A stretch of 8,318 bases of DNA from S143-63 sp964425855 (GCA_964425855.1 CAYROE010000058.1:1-8318), one strand, 5' to 3'. Shown: positions 1 to 6,407, counted from the stretch's first letter. A program made the numbers and translations. The notes: a model not told the origin generated them from the letters alone.

Positions 1-466
1 TGAAGGTTATAGTCTTACCCCATATGCTGAGCTCTGTGGACCCACCGTATAGTCCTGCGTAGAGGAAGGCTCCTGCGAGCGCTATGCCCCCTCCCACTAA
101 CAGAGCGGATATATAGATCATACTTCTACGCTTCTCGCCCGGTAATCTCGAGAGCCTTAGAAATATCCACCCCGTCAAGTATCCCTCTATAGCCTTAATA
201 ACAAGTGTTCCAGGAGCATAATGCGAGTACCCCAGTATTATGTCTGCAAGAGCACTACCAATGCCTCCTGATATCATTCCAACATATGGCCCTCCCAGTA
301 TTGCAGCAGTATACACCATGGATTCTCCAAGGTTGAAGTAGCCCTCCGTAATAGGGGTATAGACGCTTATCATGGTCGCAGCGAGAACCAGAGCGGCGAA
401 CACAGCTGACCTAACAACGATGGTAGACCATTCTGCATCCTTTTTATAACCAGTGTTAGCAGACAC
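1..466 (-). CDS. ECF transporter S component (riboflavin-type family), 3' end outside window
   Basis: Reading the minus strand from GTG at 466 gives 155 codons without a stop, running off the left edge, so the C-terminus is missing. The protein is hydrophobic with membrane segments near residues 17-35, 50-75, 85-103 and 118-140. The stretch around residues 43-100 (EGYFNLGESMVY, then GGIGSALADIILGYSHYAP, then IKAIEGYLTGW) is typical of the ECF S-component family once called DUF1393, annotated as riboflavin-type S components. Such proteins bind a vitamin or other small molecule in the membrane and work with the shared EcfT and EcfA energising subunits, none of which is visible here. The real substrate cannot be read from the sequence. 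The start is chosen because the family homology begins soon after it and a G-rich stretch (474-478) lies 7 nt upstream; an in-frame TTG at 508 is possible but less likely. Members are usually about 170-200 residues, so little is missing. Confidence 0.82.
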   Translation of the reverse strand, partial: MSANTGYKKDAEWSTIVVRSAVFAALVLAATMISVYTPITEGYFNLGESMVYTAAILGGPYVGMISGGIGSALADIILGYSHYAPGTLVIKAIEGYLTGWIFLRLSRLPGEKRRSMIYISALLVGGGIALAGAFLYAGLYGGSTELSIWGKTITF

Positions 467-496
467 CTCGATACCCCCATGTAGCAGACTCCATAG

Positions 497-520
497 AAAT
501 AGAAACAATTGTTTCCATTT
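497..520. promoter_or_regulatory. Palindromic candidate operator upstream of the ECF S-component gene
   Basis: The core GAAACAATTGTTTC (502-515) is a perfect 14-bp palindrome. Allowing one mismatched pair, the symmetry extends to 24 bp. It lies between the predicted transcription start and the GTG start of the S-component gene, where a repressor could act. The binding factor is unknown; RbkR, a known archaeal riboflavin regulator, would be one guess from the gene family, not from the motif. Confidence 0.45.
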
Positions 521-543
521 TAAACCGTAAGCACGCGAATATA

Positions 544-551
544 CTTATAAG
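544..551 (-). promoter_or_regulatory. Candidate TATA box of the ECF S-component gene
   Basis: The minus strand reads CTTATAAG here. Transcription would begin about 25 nt downstream, near 520, giving a leader of roughly 50 nt that carries the 497-520 palindrome. A second AT-rich motif (TTTAAAA, about 517-524) could serve instead. A separate promoter fits the 122-bp gap after the DUF1850 gene. Confidence 0.5.
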
Positions 552-588
552 AATCGACAAATACCGTGCTCGATTATTCTCTTCCACG

Positions 589-1062
589 CTATTTACCGAG
601 TACATATGATAAGAACGTACTAGTCTTTATTATAATGTCTGCTTTCTCGAATTCCGAGCAACTATATACTTTCTCTCCTTTTATTTCCAATGTTATTGAG
701 CTATTGTACTCTCTGAGACCTATTATTGATAGCCGATTGCTGTATATGATATGTCCTGTGTAGACCATATAGTCTCCTTCATAGTAGAAGACTCCACCGA
801 TTTCTTCAGAGCTGTATGGGTGTCCTGCCCCGAAGCTTTTTGCCTTGGCCATATATTCTATTAGTCTTCCGTTCTCGACCTTGTAGTATTCTATTATGGG
901 AGTATTCTCTACACTATGAGTCCAATTATATATTATTATTGTGTAGTCAGGTGCTATTGTTTCATAGATTAAATTATCACATGTAATGGTAACGGTTTGG
1001 ATTGGAAATAGTAGTAATGCGAGAATGTATATTGTTATGATTATGAGAAAAAACTTGTTCAA
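589..1062 (-). CDS. DUF1850 protein, accessory to a TAXI-type TRAP transporter
   Basis: A 157-residue protein with a membrane segment or signal at residues 4-20, then an extracytoplasmic domain. Two motifs identify DUF1850: WTHSVENTP (residues 47-55) and SFGAGHP (76-82). DUF1850 genes are known to sit beside TAXI-family TRAP genes; their biochemical role is not established. Here the gene follows the TAXI binding protein by 50 nt on the same strand, so the two are probably co-transcribed. The start is TTG at 1062. The upstream GGGAG that would serve as ribosome-binding site is held in a hairpin (1073-1086), so this gene is probably translated less than the binding protein. About 75 residues follow the second motif, including two Cys near the C-terminus (28 and 135 are the only Cys). 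The permease expected next is absent; the next gene is an ECF S component. Confidence 0.8.
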   Translation of the reverse strand: MNKFFLIIITIYILALLLFPIQTVTITCDNLIYETIAPDYTIIIYNWTHSVENTPIIEYYKVENGRLIEYMAKAKSFGAGHPYSSEEIGGVFYYEGDYMVYTGHIIYSNRLSIIGLREYNSSITLEIKGEKVYSCSEFEKADIIIKTSTFLSYVLGK

Positions 1063-1072
1063 TCCTATTACA

Positions 1073-1086
1073 CTCCCTTCGGGGAG
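1073..1086 (-). promoter_or_regulatory. Intercistronic hairpin covering the DUF1850 ribosome-binding site
   Basis: On the minus strand CTCCC-CGAA-GGGAG forms a 5-bp, mostly G-C stem with a 4-nt loop. The 3' arm GGGAG is the best Shine-Dalgarno candidate for the TTG start at 1062, 10 nt away. The hairpin may dampen translation of DUF1850 or protect the 3' end of the binding-protein message. There is no T-run after it, so it is not a simple terminator. Confidence 0.5.
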
Positions 1087-1112
1087 CCTCCGTTATGGAT
1101 TTGGATATATGG

Positions 1113-2153
1113 CTAGCCTGTTGGCTGGAACTCAGCCGGTACCTGGAGTCCCTGCTCCTGGTAGTACTGGTAGGCTCCCTCGTGGAGTGGTATACTTAGT
1201 CCTTCTAGTGCGTGGTCTAGGCTTATGTATTGGACACTCTGTTTCTGAACCTTGTTCTTTAGCTCATCGGCGTGCTCGAAGAGTATCTTGGTCATTGTGT
1301 ACACTACGTCTTTTGGTACGTCCTTGTGGACTAATAGCATGCTCATAACTGCCACTGTCTGGACGTCATTGTTTAGGCCTGTGTAGGTTCCGGCTGGTAT
1401 TGTTACCTGGGTGTAGAATGGGTAGTTCTGCTTTAGTGTCTGGTATACTTCGTCTGGAACAGGTATTATGTAGATTGGCTTCTCTGCTGCTAGGTTCTCG
1501 ATCGCGCTAGTTGGTATTCCTGCCGTGTAGAATGCTGCGTCTACTGCTCCTAGCTTGAGGTCTTCTACTACCTCCTTGAAGCTTCTATATACTGGCTGTA
1601 TCTGGTCCCATAGGCCTGCTGCCTCTAGTATCTGTCTGGCGTTCCAGTAGGTTCCGCTTCCCTCCAGGCCTACTGCTACTTTCTTGCCTGCTAGGTCTTG
1701 TAGGCTCTGGATTCCGCTGTCTGCGAGTGTTACTATCTGTATTGTCTCTGGGTAGAGTACGGCTACTGCTCTAATGCAGTCCTGTGGGTTGCCTGCGAAC
1801 TTCTGTATCTTGTCGCTTCCATGATAGGCATAGTATGCTATGTCGTTCTGGGCTAGTCCTGCTTCTGCTGTTCCTCTACAGATCTCTTCGATGTTGCTTA
1901 CGCTGGCCTTGCCTGTTACAGCTGTCGCCTGGATTAGTCCGTTGCTGTACTCGTTGAGTAACTGTGCGTAGGCTGTTCCTACAGGATAATATGTTCCTCC
2001 CGTGCTGCCGGTGAGGATCGTAATCTTATAGGCCTCCTGTTGCTGTGTTCCTTCGCCTCCGCCACCCATGAAAACGAAAGCTGCTGCAACTATGACTATT
2101 ATCACAGCTATTGCGAGGCCTATCATTGCCTGCTGGGATAATCCTCTCCTCAT
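1113..2153 (-). CDS. TAXI family TRAP transporter solute-binding protein
   Basis: A 346-residue extracytoplasmic solute-binding protein of the TAXI subfamily, full length for the family. Hallmarks seen: TGSTGGTYYPVGTAYAQLL (48-66), VGLEGSGT (161-168), LKLGAVDAAFYTAGIPTSAI (199-218), IPAGTYTGLNNDVQTV (252-267) and the C-terminal LHEGAYQYYQEQG (323-335). TAXI proteins deliver substrates to sodium- or proton-driven TRAP permeases; reported substrates of relatives are mainly dicarboxylates and amino acids such as glutamate, and this one cannot be assigned. The N-terminus RRG-LSQQ followed by a 17-residue hydrophobic stretch looks like a class III, pilin-like signal cleaved by PibD after Gly4, as in Sulfolobus sugar-binding proteins. 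A Gly/Gln-rich linker (30-40) then leads into the domain. The ATG at 2153 has AAAGGTGG 7 nt upstream and a TATA box further up. It is the first gene of an operon with DUF1850. Confidence 0.93.
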   Translation of the reverse strand: MRRGLSQQAMIGLAIAVIIVIVAAAFVFMGGGGEGTQQQEAYKITILTGSTGGTYYPVGTAYAQLLNEYSNGLIQATAVTGKASVSNIEEICRGTAEAGLAQNDIAYYAYHGSDKIQKFAGNPQDCIRAVAVLYPETIQIVTLADSGIQSLQDLAGKKVAVGLEGSGTYWNARQILEAAGLWDQIQPVYRSFKEVVEDLKLGAVDAAFYTAGIPTSAIENLAAEKPIYIIPVPDEVYQTLKQNYPFYTQVTIPAGTYTGLNNDVQTVAVMSMLLVHKDVPKDVVYTMTKILFEHADELKNKVQKQSVQYISLDHALEGLSIPLHEGAYQYYQEQGLQVPAEFQPTG

Positions 2154-2160
2154 GGTTATT

Positions 2161-2168
2161 CCACCTTT
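2161..2168 (-). promoter_or_regulatory. Shine-Dalgarno site of the TAXI binding protein
   Basis: AAAGGTGG on the minus strand, 7 nt before the ATG at 2153, matches the archaeal 16S rRNA 3' end and fixes this start. Confidence 0.7.
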
Positions 2169-2218
2169 GAAAGTTTTTGGATTGATTCCTATTTCTACAT
2201 AGAATAAATATGAGAATA

Positions 2219-2228
2219 GTATATAAAG
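2219..2228 (-). promoter_or_regulatory. TATA box of the TAXI-DUF1850 operon
   Basis: CTTTATATAC on the minus strand is a good archaeal TATA box. It predicts a transcription start near 2196 and a leader of about 40 nt containing the GGTGG site. Confidence 0.6.
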
Positions 2229-2252
2229 CCACGCTATTTCTCAAGGTAATAC

Positions 2253-2258
2253 CAAAAA
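2253..2258 (-). terminator. Possible T-run terminator after the 144-residue gene
   Basis: The minus strand reads GTTTTTGG about 80 nt after the stop at 2337. Archaeal termination often needs only such a T-run. No strong stem precedes it; the assignment is weak. Confidence 0.25.
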
Positions 2259-2336
2259 CATAAACCGAGATAAATACAATGTTAACCCAACAGCGAAGCA
2301 ATCCTACCATAAGACCACATGAATAATAACCTATAA

Positions 2337-2771
2337 CTAGAGGAGATCCATACAGTTCTCCACTACAAAACGGACAATACCTGGACACTCAGGATACTTC
2401 TCCCTCAGAGAGATTATCCCCCTGCGATAGGCCGTATCGAGAATATAGTGGAGCTTAACAAGATCCGATGACTCTGAACCATAGAACCAGTCTACAATTC
2501 TATATAGTAGACGTCTCCCCCGAAGGCTCCTCCAATCATGTGTCATTACCCCCTTAACTCTCATACCAGACATTAATGCATGAGCCGTTTGACACTCCCA
2601 GCTACTGTTATTGGAACAATTCTCTCTTACAAAGTGTCTTAGCATTCCTTTGGTTCTCTCAGGATGATCGATTAGAGTCTCTATTTGTGAGACCGAGTCT
2701 ATTAGATGCGTCTTCCCAGTCATCTTTAGATACTTGTATGCACAATATACGTGGACGTCCCGGTCCGGCAC
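2337..2771 (-). CDS. Unrecognised 144-residue Cys/His-rich soluble protein
   Basis: I do not recognise the family. The start is GTG at 2771, supported by GGAGGA (2778-2783) 6 nt upstream. The protein looks helical and cytoplasmic, with no signal or membrane segment. It has five Cys (10, 52, 60, 129, 140) and seven His, several next to acidic residues: IDHPER around 36, LRHF at 46, MTHDW at 78-79, LHYILD at 108-112. The series H46 ... H78-D79 ... D112 is reminiscent of the metal ligands of HD-domain phosphohydrolases, but the rest of the protein gives no support, so this is only a lead. It lies between an exported protein (63 bp upstream, same strand) and the TAXI operon (own promoter), so it may be transcribed with the former or from its own weak TATA near 2824-2832. 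Confidence 0.75.
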   Translation of the reverse strand: MPDRDVHVYCAYKYLKMTGKTHLIDSVSQIETLIDHPERTKGMLRHFVRENCSNNSSWECQTAHALMSGMRVKGVMTHDWRSLRGRRLLYRIVDWFYGSESSDLVKLHYILDTAYRRGIISLREKYPECPGIVRFVVENCMDLL

Positions 2772-2823
2772 ATTGCATCCTCCTGTGACAGATCCGCACT
2801 TATTCTGGAAACCTGCTACAAAA

Positions 2824-2832
2824 GATATAATT
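2824..2832 (-). promoter_or_regulatory. Weak TATA-like site upstream of the 144-residue gene
   Basis: AATTATATC on the minus strand lies about 55 nt before the GTG at 2771, leaving room for a leader of about 30 nt with the GGAGGA site. Read-through from the gene upstream is equally possible. Confidence 0.3.
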
Positions 2833-2834
2833 CT

Positions 2835-3305
2835 TCACCTCACATCAAGGACCATACTGTATGATTCTCCATCTATGAACGCAACAGTAATCATTACGGG
2901 TCCAGATATGTTCTCTAAGTCAAGATAGCGGGATACTCCCATAAGATCAATCGTTATAGTGAATGATCTCGGACCTAAGTCCTTTAGGTTAACATACCTT
3001 GTTACATCGGCGATTTTGGCTCCTGACACGAGATAGACTTTGTCGACGTCGAATAGAAACATGTACTCGTGGCCTGAGATCCCCTGTATTGATACGTATA
3101 CTGTGTCCTCTGAAGAGTATCCTTCCACCACGAGGAATAGGGCCATATGGTCCCTGTCTAGAACAGCTTCTTTCAGAACTGGCATTGAGGAGACCTTTTC
3201 TAGTGTGTGTCTTGCTTCTTGTGTATATGTATAGCTGACTCCGCTGTATAATGTTGCTATTGTTAGCAGCATTAGCAGCATTAGTGTTATTGTTGTTTTT
3301 TCCAT
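2835..3305 (-). CDS. Exported or membrane-anchored protein of unknown function
   Basis: A 156-residue protein that I do not recognise. Residues 5-22 form a hydrophobic segment after MEKT, a signal peptide or N-terminal anchor; the remaining 130 residues face the outside. From residue 53 on, alternating hydrophobic and polar residues (for example LFLVVEGYSS, VYVSIQG, SFTITIDL, VMITVAFIDG) suggest a beta-sandwich domain, though no family motif is evident. It has no Cys. The ATG at 3305 has only AGGGT upstream (about 6 nt away), and the likely TATA motif is so close that the leader would be about 10 nt. The promoter lies inside a perfect palindrome shared with the divergent gene at 3490. It is real by length, codon use and a coherent signal-plus-domain layout. 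Confidence 0.75.
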   Translation of the reverse strand: MEKTTITLMLLMLLTIATLYSGVSYTYTQEARHTLEKVSSMPVLKEAVLDRDHMALFLVVEGYSSEDTVYVSIQGISGHEYMFLFDVDKVYLVSGAKIADVTRYVNLKDLGPRSFTITIDLMGVSRYLDLENISGPVMITVAFIDGESYSMVLDVR

Positions 3306-3318
3306 TTTAGTACCCTGT

Positions 3319-3347
3319 ATTTATAAAGTTTACTAAACTTTATAAAT
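3319..3347. repeat. Perfect 29-bp palindrome made of two mirrored TATA motifs
   Basis: Two 14-bp arms, ATTTATAAAGTTTA and its exact reverse complement, flank a single C/G at 3333. Each arm holds TTTATAAA, so the element is also two TATA boxes about 20 bp apart. For the minus-strand gene starting at 3305 the distal copy (3339-3346) is well placed as promoter, with transcription starting near the proximal arm. It is a strong candidate for a dimeric regulator binding over a promoter. Confidence 0.8.
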
Positions 3348-3428
3348 CTTCACATATTAAAATTCACTTCTATAAATTAGAATAAGGAGAACCCAGCCAA
3401 AAATAATATTTGGGCTCACAAATACTAA

Positions 3429-3438
3429 GATATAATGG
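3429..3438 (+). promoter_or_regulatory. Candidate TATA box of the membrane-protein gene
   Basis: AGATATAATG on the plus strand predicts a transcription start near 3458 and a 30-nt leader holding the Shine-Dalgarno site. TATAAATTA at 3372-3380 is an alternative that would give a longer leader. Confidence 0.4.
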
Positions 3439-3476
3439 GCATCAATATTCATCCATACAAATATACTTGTTCATGC

Positions 3477-3483
3477 AAGGTGG
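3477..3483 (+). promoter_or_regulatory. Shine-Dalgarno site of the membrane-protein gene
   Basis: AAGGTGG lies 6 nt before the ATG at 3490 and decides this start. Confidence 0.7.
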
Positions 3484-3489
3484 CATCCA

Positions 3490-4476
3490 ATGAAACAAAC
3501 CAATATAATAAGAATATTCGCAGCATACATCATAATACTATACATCATGGCTCTCCTAGTAGAGATAGACACTATATGGAGAAAAGCCCAACTAAAGTGG
3601 ATCTTCATACAGTACCCGACTAGTCCTTGGATACCCCAACTAGTCTTACTTATATTCGCACCCAGCCTATTCTACCTCTCATGCATACTCGTGTTCGTAT
3701 GGCTCGCATTCAAGCCAAAAACCATCCAAGACAATACTTTTCTAAAAATAGCAGTTTACGCGTTAACCCCGCTTTCCACAGCATGGATCGCTCCAGACTT
3801 AGTTATTGAAACCCTACACCTCAACACTACTCTATCGCTCCTATACTTCTTCCCTGTATACCCAGCCCTCTACCTAATATACGCATGGCTGATCTACAAG
3901 GTGTTTGACCCACTTCTCGGAGACCTCGACCTCTCAAACACCAAGAAAGGATTATACAGGCTATCAAGTATCCTTGCAACAACAATAGGAGCCATCCTAG
4001 TTTCCCTCTCAGTCGTAGGACTAATAGGAAGATACCTATCTCTCATCGCAATGCTCTATCCCGGCATAGGACTACTGGTCTCAGGATACCATCCAGTCCT
4101 AAAAAGGAAGCCCTACAGGTATATTCTCGCGTTTCCCCTGCTAGGACAAGCCCTGAATACACGCACAATTATCAGTCTTCCAATATCAGTTCCACTACTT
4201 AATATCCTAGATAAGGGACTAGTCAGCGAAAGCGTCGTTGCGTGGACAATGTTGATAAGAGGATTCTTGTACCCGCTACCGGGATTCGGTGGGGCAGAAG
4301 CTGGATTTGCACTCAGCGTATTCTTCAGGCATACAGCTGGTCTATCATTTGACACGATAATACGAACATTCCCAAGCATGATGATTCCAGTTGTCCCATT
4401 ATGGATGTTTGTTGAATGGATAATCATGTATAAGGCCATTAGTAATCGATGTAACACTAGCAGGATAGAAGGTTAG
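3490..4476 (+). CDS. Polytopic membrane protein, possibly UPF0104/flippase-like
   Basis: The only plus-strand gene in the window encodes 328 residues, mostly hydrophobic, with about 8-9 membrane segments (roughly 9-24, 48-73, 85-103, 113-136, 158-179, 183-199, 225-240, 248-262, 290-314). No catalytic motif is clear. Near the C-terminus, YPLPGFGGAEAGFALSVFF (261-279) resembles the proline/glycine-rich signature, roughly PxPGGxGxxE, of the UPF0104 or lysylphosphatidylglycerol-synthase membrane domain, which includes lipid flippase-like proteins of similar length. The rest is too divergent to be sure, so the family call is tentative. It is divergent from the exported protein at 2835-3305, with 184 bp between the starts, and convergent with gor. 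Its TAG shares bases with the gor TAA (TTAG at 4473-4476). Confidence 0.8.
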   Translation: MKQTNIIRIFAAYIIILYIMALLVEIDTIWRKAQLKWIFIQYPTSPWIPQLVLLIFAPSLFYLSCILVFVWLAFKPKTIQDNTFLKIAVYALTPLSTAWIAPDLVIETLHLNTTLSLLYFFPVYPALYLIYAWLIYKVFDPLLGDLDLSNTKKGLYRLSSILATTIGAILVSLSVVGLIGRYLSLIAMLYPGIGLLVSGYHPVLKRKPYRYILAFPLLGQALNTRTIISLPISVPLLNILDKGLVSESVVAWTMLIRGFLYPLPGFGGAEAGFALSVFFRHTAGLSFDTIIRTFPSMMIPVVPLWMFVEWIIMYKAISNRCNTSRIEG

Positions 4477-6407
4477 GATAATACTATTCTTTTTACTTCA
4501 TCGTAGAACCTAGTCCACCAGTCGAGTAGGAACTCTCGGTCACCCACCCTTCCCTCGAGATCCTTTACGCCCAGCTCGCAGGCTATTGTAGCTACTATAT
4601 CCATTGTTTTCCTGCTCTCCCATGGAACCGGCTCGGCATTGGCTCTGACGTTGTACTGGGCTATGAGCTTGTAGTCTTCCAGCATTCTTTCCTCAAGATC
4701 GACTTCTACTCCTAGTAGTTCCCGATAGAGGCTGTCTAGTGCCTTGGAGATCCATTTTCTATGGAATCTGCATATGCCTGCGTTATCAATCGCCATTTCG
4801 CTGGTAGCTCTCTTTACGCTTATCCTAGCGTATTCCTCGGGCTCACTGTATGAGGGGCTATAGTTTGTCCAGTATCTGCCGAGGACGTAGAGTGGGGCTA
4901 TCATGCCTGGGCTCCAATAGTAGTTCGGGGTCATATAGCCGTTCTCTCCGTATCCCGCGTATACTAGTAGGTCTTTGAAGGAGGTGCCTCTAGCTGAGAC
5001 TATGCTGTCGTAGAGCTCGTCTAGGATTTTTGCCGTGTATCTTGCCCCATGCATAGCTACTAGGGAGAGTACCTCGTTTGACCGCTCCACGTAGGCTTTG
5101 AGGATCTTCTCAGCTAGAACCGCGTTGTTCCTGCTTGAAGATGGTGAGAGTGAGAGTGGATCCATTAGGGGCCTGGATGTGAGGCCTAGCTCCTTGTATT
5201 CTAATATATCTTTGTCGATGGCGTCAAAGAGCCATGCAATTATGTGTCCTGCTTCTATCGCGTCGATCCCGAGGTCATCTACGAGCTCTACTAGCCTAGC
5301 TGTATCACGGAGAGTGATTACTCCGATCATGGGGCCCATCGCGTGGGCTGGTTCATAGTCTAGCTTGACACTGTTCCAGATCTTTTTACACGCTACGCTG
5401 CATGGCTCTCCACAAGTACTCCAGGGCTTTATCTTTGACTCGAAGACTTGTTCCTGGAAGGGCTTCCAGAAGTACTCCATTATTAACTGGTGCATGTGGA
5501 GCCTCACGGTCCTAGACATGTATATCGAGTTGTAGGCTAGGACTGGTAGGAGCTCCCTATAATGATAATAGTTTACGCCGAAGGTCCCTCCTGTCCCCAG
5601 CTTGGGGTCGAACCTGTACTTTGTGGTGGCTTCGTTCACTGCTTGGTGGAGGGGTTTACCGAGTTTCTCTTCAATTATCCTCTTGGCTAATGCAACTTTC
5701 TTCTTGTCTGGTGCTCGTGGCCTGCCTCCAACTATAACCGCCGCCATCCCATGGGCTTGGGCCATTACTGTGCCTGCTCCTCCCCTACTCGCACTATCCA
5801 CTACTGGTGATGGATTTCCATGGCCATCGTCTATCCAACTAAATATCCCTGCCGAGAGCGTTGTCCATGCGGCTGGACCGACCAGAAGGATCCTGTACCA
5901 GGACTTAGGCCTATCTCCTAGGATCTCCTCAGAGATAAACCTGTGGAGTGCTCTGGTGCCCCTAAATCCCTTATATCCCTTATATATTTTGTCTAGCTCG
6001 TGTCTTTCCAGACAATACCATTTATCCTCTAATCCACCGCCATTATCTTCTAATAATACAATGCATGGATCGCTTGACCTCCCCTCCAGAACCACCAAGT
6101 CTAGGCCCGTCGCTGTAAACGCGTAGGCTGCCCCGCCCATACTGCTTGCATGTAGGCCTCCCGTTATAGGACTCTTAAATAAGAATGTTAATCGATGGCT
6201 TCCGAAGAGACCAAGCCCTGTTAATGGGCCTTTACCGAAGACTAAGAGGTTAGACTCGTGGAGACTAGGATACTTCCAGGTCTCCTTTTCATAGTGTATT
6301 CGTATTCCAGCGTCCAGTGGTCCGATGCCTTGTATTGTTGACTGTCGTGTTTTCTGCAAGGAAGAGTTAATTAATAATGTTTTAAGCAAGGGGATCAATT
6401 CTAGCAT
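4473..6407 (-). CDS. gor: Glyceraldehyde-3-phosphate:ferredoxin oxidoreductase (GAPOR)
   Basis: A 644-residue enzyme of the tungsten-containing aldehyde ferredoxin oxidoreductase family, close to the length of Pyrococcus GAPOR (about 650). It oxidises glyceraldehyde-3-phosphate to 3-phosphoglycerate in one irreversible step, reducing ferredoxin, in the modified archaeal Embden-Meyerhof pathway in the cytoplasm. The N-terminal domain has FGSHRLTFLFKSP (68-80) and SSMGGAAYAF (88-97). GTGGTFGVNY (271-280) and TCGEPCSVACKK (331-342) match GAPOR as I remember it better than AOR or FOR. Cluster ligands would be Cys332, Cys336, Cys340 and Cys546. The two pterin-binding DxxG(I)(D/C) motifs are DDLGID (377-382) and DNAGIC (541-546). 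The ATG at 6407 is preceded directly by GGGTGA; no better start exists and the N-terminus aligns with the family. It is a single gene; no cofactor-synthesis gene is visible. Confidence 0.88.
   Translation of the reverse strand: MLELIPLLKTLLINSSLQKTRQSTIQGIGPLDAGIRIHYEKETWKYPSLHESNLLVFGKGPLTGLGLFGSHRLTFLFKSPITGGLHASSMGGAAYAFTATGLDLVVLEGRSSDPCIVLLEDNGGGLEDKWYCLERHELDKIYKGYKGFRGTRALHRFISEEILGDRPKSWYRILLVGPAAWTTLSAGIFSWIDDGHGNPSPVVDSASRGGAGTVMAQAHGMAAVIVGGRPRAPDKKKVALAKRIIEEKLGKPLHQAVNEATTKYRFDPKLGTGGTFGVNYYHYRELLPVLAYNSIYMSRTVRLHMHQLIMEYFWKPFQEQVFESKIKPWSTCGEPCSVACKKIWNSVKLDYEPAHAMGPMIGVITLRDTARLVELVDDLGIDAIEAGHIIAWLFDAIDKDILEYKELGLTSRPLMDPLSLSPSSSRNNAVLAEKILKAYVERSNEVLSLVAMHGARYTAKILDELYDSIVSARGTSFKDLLVYAGYGENGYMTPNYYWSPGMIAPLYVLGRYWTNYSPSYSEPEEYARISVKRATSEMAIDNAGICRFHRKWISKALDSLYRELLGVEVDLEERMLEDYKLIAQYNVRANAEPVPWESRKTMDIVATIACELGVKDLEGRVGDREFLLDWWTRFYDEVKRIVLS
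4490..4494 (+). terminator. T-run, possible terminator of the membrane-protein gene
   Basis: Five T residues on the plus strand 14 nt after the stop at 4476, within ATTCTTTTTACTTC. They lie inside the 3' coding end of gor, so the plus-strand message must overlap gor antisense. Confidence 0.35.

Noticed and set aside
478..480. ATG at 480 as start of the ECF S-component gene
   Set aside because: It is out of frame with the conserved S-component sequence; the GTG at 466 is in frame.
986..1348. 120-codon plus-strand frame spanning the DUF1850-TAXI junction
   Set aside because: Antisense to two well-supported genes with family motifs, and has no ribosome-binding site.
2026..2388. 120-codon minus-strand frame crossing the TAXI promoter region
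   Set aside because: Overlaps the TAXI N-terminus in another frame and covers its TATA box and Shine-Dalgarno site.
3397..3417. Imperfect inverted repeat AGCCAAA ... TTTGGGCT upstream of the membrane-protein gene
   Set aside because: Short arms with a bulge in AT-rich DNA; no position or sequence support for a regulatory role.
3435..3623. 62-codon plus-strand frame overlapping the start of the membrane-protein gene
   Set aside because: Different frame from the hydrophobic protein, no Shine-Dalgarno site, composition not protein-like.
5602..6126. 174-codon plus-strand frame opposite gor
   Set aside because: Lies entirely antisense to the conserved GAPOR coding sequence; its length follows from the codon bias of gor.
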